NCBI GenBank assembly: GCA_024280755.1
Contig: JAJRPN010000027.1
Coordinates: 1-33,266 of the forward strand
Length of the DNA: 33,266 bases
Direction of reading: 5' to 3'
Source of the DNA: Planctomycetota bacterium
GTDB taxonomy: Bacteria; Planctomycetota; Phycisphaerae; Phycisphaerales; UBA1924
Every line of letters begins with the position of its first letter. The first letter of the stretch is position 1. Positions 29,924 to 33,266 of the stretch are shown here, in pieces. Under the pieces are notes generated by a model. That model saw only the letters and a list, made by a program, of their open reading frames with translations. It made no database searches and was not told the origin of the DNA. Position numbers and translations under genes: made by a program.

Positions 29924-31869
29924 CATTTCGTGAACGCCTCGCCAAGCTCGATCACCTTCAAAAGGGCAAGCTCTTTAAGATTATCGCCAGCGTGCTGATC
30001 GCGGTCTTTGCTGCGGTGCTTATTGGGTATGGGTTGCTCAATAACACAACCGACAACACGCAGATGACCAAGCTCATCAATGAGTTGCCCGCCACAGTCA
30101 CTAACTATGTTGGTGAAGAGATCGAAAACCCTCAGCTTGCTCAGACTCGGCAGATCCAGCAACTACTCAATAATGCCAAGCCCGGCATGCTCTTGGCAGT
30201 CGGGACGGCAGTGGTATCGGTGATGTTGATTCTGGTCGTGTGGATGGGGCTCGGATTGGTGTATCCGGTGCTTGGCGCGATCGCGTTGGGCGTCTATTTC
30301 TTGCTGCGCGGAGGCTCGTTCGATGTCATGGGCTCGATCGCTGTTGGGATGATGATCCTGACGCTGAGTTTTATGGTGCTGTTGCGAGCTGCGGGTTTGC
30401 TCTTTGATTTTTCACATCCGGTGCTGGCGATCGCGAAGAATGTGCTTGCTGAAGCGATTCGGATGAAGATCTCGCTGGTGTTTATTGTGATGCTCTTCTT
30501 TGTACTCGCAGCGATGCCGATGTTGCTTAATAATGAGCAAGCGTTGCGGTATCGTGTGCAGAACTTCTTGCAGTACGCTTCTGGATTCACCTTCCTGTTT
30601 GTTGCGATGCTCGTGGTGTTCTTTGGGGCTGCTACGGTGACCTATGAACAACGCGAAAAAGTAATTTGGCAAACAATGACCAAGCCTGTCGCGGCGTGGC
30701 AGTATCTTCTGGGCAAGTGGCTTGGGGTTGTTGCATTAGCTGCGATTTTGCTCGCGGTCTCGGCGACTGGTGTGTTCTTGTTCACCGAGTATCTCCGCAA
30801 TCAACCCGCGGTTGGCGAGATCGAATCGTATCAGTCTGCGGATGGATCGAGTATTACCGAGGATCGTCTGATTCTCGAAACACAGGTGCTGACATCTCGT
30901 GTTTCGGTGCCACCGACACTTCCGTTTTCGATTAATGACCCGGCCTTTGAGCAAGCGCTTGAGTCTCGAATCCGCCGCGAACAGCTTACTAACCCGGGAT
31001 ATAACCCGAACCCGGCGGAGCGGATGGCCAAGAAGCAGACGATCTATCAGGAAGAGATTTCACAGTATCTTTCGATCGATCCCAATACAGAGCAGTATGA
31101 AGAGTTTGTGTTTCGTGGGCTTGGTGCAGCCAAGCGCATGAACCTGCCTTTGACGATGCGGTACAAGATTAATGCGGAGGGCAATCGCCCGGATATGTTC
31201 TATATCTTATCGTTTGGGTTCGATGACGGCACGATCCTGCCGCCACGACGGACCGGGCTTGGGTTCTCGCACACAATGACGCTTTCGCCGGAGTTCATTA
31301 ACTCAAACGGGGAGATTCGGCTTCAGATTTTTAATGGGCAGTTGCTCGCGACAGACGATGGCAACTTTGAAGTGCAAGCCAATATGAATACCTTCACGAT
31401 CCCGCCCGATGGGCTTGAGATTTCGTATTCGGTCGGTGGGTATCGTGCGAACTTTGTCCGCGTGTTTATTGTCTTGTGGGTGAAGCTTGCAATGCTTGCG
31501 ATGCTTGCGGTGTGGGCGTCTACCTTTGCGAGCTTCCCGGTGGCGTGTTTGATCGCTGGGGGCTTGTTCTTTATTGGTGAGATCGCCGGGTTTGTTCAAG
31601 GGGCACTCCCAGGGTGGGGCAAGACCAATGCCGATGGTGATCCATCGATGTATCGCACGATGATCTACTACTTCGCAGACTGGATCAGCTCTGTCTTTGG
31701 TGTGTACAACGAGCTTAAACCGACTTCGCGTTTGGCAGAAGGCAAGATGCTTTCTTGGGCAAATGTGAGCAAGGGCGTGTTGACGCTTGGTGTGATCTCA
31801 TCACTGTTTTATCTGGCGGGGATCGCGATCTTCCGTCGTCGTCAACTCGCGATTTATTCGGGTCAATAG
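29920..31869 (+). CDS. ABC-2 type permease with large external domain
   Basis: A 649-residue membrane protein beginning at GTG 29920, which overlaps the ATPase stop. The first helix (about 22-42) is followed by a short loop, several helices between about 85 and 250, and the cytoplasmic coupling segment TYEQREKVIWQTMTKPVAAWQYLLGKW typical of ABC-2 exporters (listed here only in part as EKVIWQTMTKP). A large extracytoplasmic, beta-rich domain (about 295-510) precedes the last group of helices (about 515-640). The layout matches the divergent permease at 21956, including the external domain before the final helices. With the ATPase it forms a complete half of an ABC-2 exporter or extractor; the substrate is unknown. 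Confidence 0.92.
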   Translation: MTFRERLAKLDHLQKGKLFKIIASVLIAVFAAVLIGYGLLNNTTDNTQMTKLINELPATVTNYVGEEIENPQLAQTRQIQQLLNNAKPGMLLAVGTAVVSVMLILVVWMGLGLVYPVLGAIALGVYFLLRGGSFDVMGSIAVGMMILTLSFMVLLRAAGLLFDFSHPVLAIAKNVLAEAIRMKISLVFIVMLFFVLAAMPMLLNNEQALRYRVQNFLQYASGFTFLFVAMLVVFFGAATVTYEQREKVIWQTMTKPVAAWQYLLGKWLGVVALAAILLAVSATGVFLFTEYLRNQPAVGEIESYQSADGSSITEDRLILETQVLTSRVSVPPTLPFSINDPAFEQALESRIRREQLTNPGYNPNPAERMAKKQTIYQEEISQYLSIDPNTEQYEEFVFRGLGAAKRMNLPLTMRYKINAEGNRPDMFYILSFGFDDGTILPPRRTGLGFSHTMTLSPEFINSNGEIRLQIFNGQLLATDDGNFEVQANMNTFTIPPDGLEISYSVGGYRANFVRVFIVLWVKLAMLAMLAVWASTFASFPVACLIAGGLFFIGEIAGFVQGALPGWGKTNADGDPSMYRTMIYYFADWISSVFGVYNELKPTSRLAEGKMLSWANVSKGVLTLGVISSLFYLAGIAIFRRRQLAIYSGQ

Positions 31870-31889
31870 TCGGTTAGGAGGACCAAGCC

Positions 31890-33266
31890 ATGTCGCATAT
31901 TCAGCGTGTTCGATTATTTGCAATCTTGTGTCTGTTCGCCGGCTTAGTCGGTTCGGGTTTCTTTGGAACAGCAATCACCAACTCGGCGGGGCGTAACGAG
32001 CTTTCGTACACCGATCGAGCAGAGGATGGCGACCCGCCGATGGTCGCACTTGGTGTTGCGATGGGTGCGATGCGAGGCATCTTTGTCAACTACCTTTGGA
32101 TCCGGGCGACTAACGCCAAAGAAGAAGGGCAGTTCTACGAAGCGGTCGAGCTTGCCGGTTGGATTACTCGCCTGCAACCAAGGCTGCCTCAGGTCTGGAC
32201 ATTCCATGCTTGGAATATGGCATACAACATCTCGGTGACCACACAAACCCCACAAGAACGGTGGGGGTGGGTGAACTCTGGGATTCAGCTTTTGCGCAAC
32301 GAGGGCATTCGGGCAAACCCAAACGACATGCACATGCACAAAGAGCTGGCATGGATCTTCCTGCACAAAATCGCGGGCTATACCGACGATTCGAATCAGT
32401 ATTACAAGCAGCAGTTTGCTTATGAGTGGCAGAATATTTTGGGGCGCAAGCCTTTGATTGATCCCGAGCATCGTGATCGAGACAGCGTGATTCAGCTCTA
32501 TGTCGATTGGATTCAACCGATCGTCGATGCGCCCGCAACGCGCAAGGGGCTCGAAGCACTCAATCCCAAATCCGAGCAGATCGCCAAGATGTATGAATCT
32601 GGGATGGGCGAAGACCTTGGGCAGCGGTTCCTCGAACGGTACACGCTTCAAGACGAGATCAAACGCGCCGGGCGAATCGGTTCTGTGATGCGTGTTGCAG
32701 GCCCAAAGACGCGCGCGTTCCAAGCGATCCAAGAAAAATTCAAAGATGAGCAAGCCTGGACAGATTTGGTCAACCATGTACGCAAACGCGTATTGATGGA
32801 TGACTACTTCATGGAACCTGTGCGGATGGTTCAGCAGATCCGCAAGTTTGGGCCGATCGATTATCGCTTGCCATCAGCATATGCGTTGTACTGGGGTTCG
32901 CGAGGCACCGATGTCGGGCAGATGCAGGTCAACGAACACAATGCCGATTCGCTCGACTTCCTCAACGCGTTTCGGCTGGTCATGCAATCAATCCAAGACC
33001 TTTGGCGATTTGGTGATGTGTACTTCAACTATCTCGATGTCCATGAGCAACGCGTTGCCTATTACCAGGGCGTGCCCAATCCATACTTTGTCCCGACCTA
33101 TGGCGGGATGCTCGAAGAGATCGTTGCACAATCTGGTTTGTTCGAAGCAGATCGTCGCCCATATCGCCAGTTCTCAGCGGGGTACGAGAACTTCCTGAAG
33201 GATTCGATCCGGTTCTTTTATCGCCGGGGCGATCATGTCCAGGCAGAGTATTGGTTCGATGTGCTT
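31890..33266 (+). CDS. Membrane-anchored helical (TPR-like) protein, partial at the window end
   Basis: The frame is open for 459 codons to the window edge with no stop, so the gene is truncated by the window. TAGGAGG at 31874-31880 gives a strong ribosome site before ATG 31890. One N-terminal hydrophobic segment (about 7-26) anchors or exports the protein. The rest is helical and Trp-rich, with patterns such as FYEAVELAGWITRLQPRLPQVW resembling TPR units, and a later GDHVQAEYW near the edge. I recognise it only as a conserved planctomycete-type protein that follows ABC-2 permease genes. It lies 20 nt after the permease and likely acts with it on the outer side of the membrane. Confidence 0.85.
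   Translation, partial: MSHIQRVRLFAILCLFAGLVGSGFFGTAITNSAGRNELSYTDRAEDGDPPMVALGVAMGAMRGIFVNYLWIRATNAKEEGQFYEAVELAGWITRLQPRLPQVWTFHAWNMAYNISVTTQTPQERWGWVNSGIQLLRNEGIRANPNDMHMHKELAWIFLHKIAGYTDDSNQYYKQQFAYEWQNILGRKPLIDPEHRDRDSVIQLYVDWIQPIVDAPATRKGLEALNPKSEQIAKMYESGMGEDLGQRFLERYTLQDEIKRAGRIGSVMRVAGPKTRAFQAIQEKFKDEQAWTDLVNHVRKRVLMDDYFMEPVRMVQQIRKFGPIDYRLPSAYALYWGSRGTDVGQMQVNEHNADSLDFLNAFRLVMQSIQDLWRFGDVYFNYLDVHEQRVAYYQGVPNPYFVPTYGGMLEEIVAQSGLFEADRRPYRQFSAGYENFLKDSIRFFYRRGDHVQAEYWFDVL

Noticed and set aside
31944..32777. Minus-strand open frame of 277 codons
   Set aside because: It is antisense to the partial gene at 31890, which has a strong ribosome site, and shows no recognisable motif.
1..33266. 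CRISPR arrays, insertion sequences, prophage or integrase genes
   Set aside because: No regularly spaced direct repeats, transposase or integrase motifs, or terminal inverted repeats were found on reading both strands.

Overview
The window looks like a chromosomal stretch of a free-living member of the Planctomycetota, most likely class Phycisphaerae. This is an inference from gene content: a small secreted protein with dockerin-like calcium loops, a secreted protein with a CX4CHG motif, several hypothetical proteins of planctomycete style, and an SPFH/ABC-2 cluster. No 16S rRNA or other phylogenetic marker is present. Coding density is high, with many start/stop overlaps. No insertion sequence, phage gene, CRISPR array or attachment site was seen.

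Layout. 1-3105 (+): a terminator from an upstream unit, a class I glutamine amidotransferase (TrpG/PabA type), an unknown 150-aa protein, two tandem YbjQ-fold proteins and a PrsW-like membrane protease, closed by an intrinsic terminator. 3168-3680 (+): a small secreted dockerin-like protein. 3693-6634 (-): an oppA-oppB pair with no oppC, oppD or oppF. 6727-12016 (-): a secreted unknown protein, a plant-type ferredoxin-NADP reductase, a lipoprotein with a very acidic tail, and a secreted protein with a CX4CH motif. 12249-18172 (-): a chemotaxis operon cheB-cheW-cheR-cheA-cheX-cheY without a receptor gene. 18326-18497 (-): tRNA-Leu(GAG) with its own promoter and terminator. 18648-21959 (+): an unknown protein, a GT-B glycosyltransferase and two tandem paralogous membrane proteins. 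21956-23473 (-): an ABC-2 permease without an adjacent ATPase gene.

23928-33266 (+) is the most interesting part: one tightly packed operon encoding three consecutive SPFH (band 7, HflK/HflC-like) membrane proteins, an ABC ATPase with a long acidic tail carrying three copies of a short motif about 40 residues apart, an ABC-2 permease with a large extracytoplasmic domain, and a membrane-anchored helical protein cut by the window end. No FtsH gene is present. The arrangement suggests an SPFH membrane scaffold physically coupled to an ABC-2 transporter; the divergent permease at 21956-23473 could be a second client of the same ATPase.

Several single or first genes (872, 6634 and 8961, and possibly 90) lack a Shine-Dalgarno sequence but have a -10-like hexamer ending 5-6 nt before the ATG, which suggests leaderless transcripts. 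Genes inside operons mostly have clear GGAG/AAGGAG sites.
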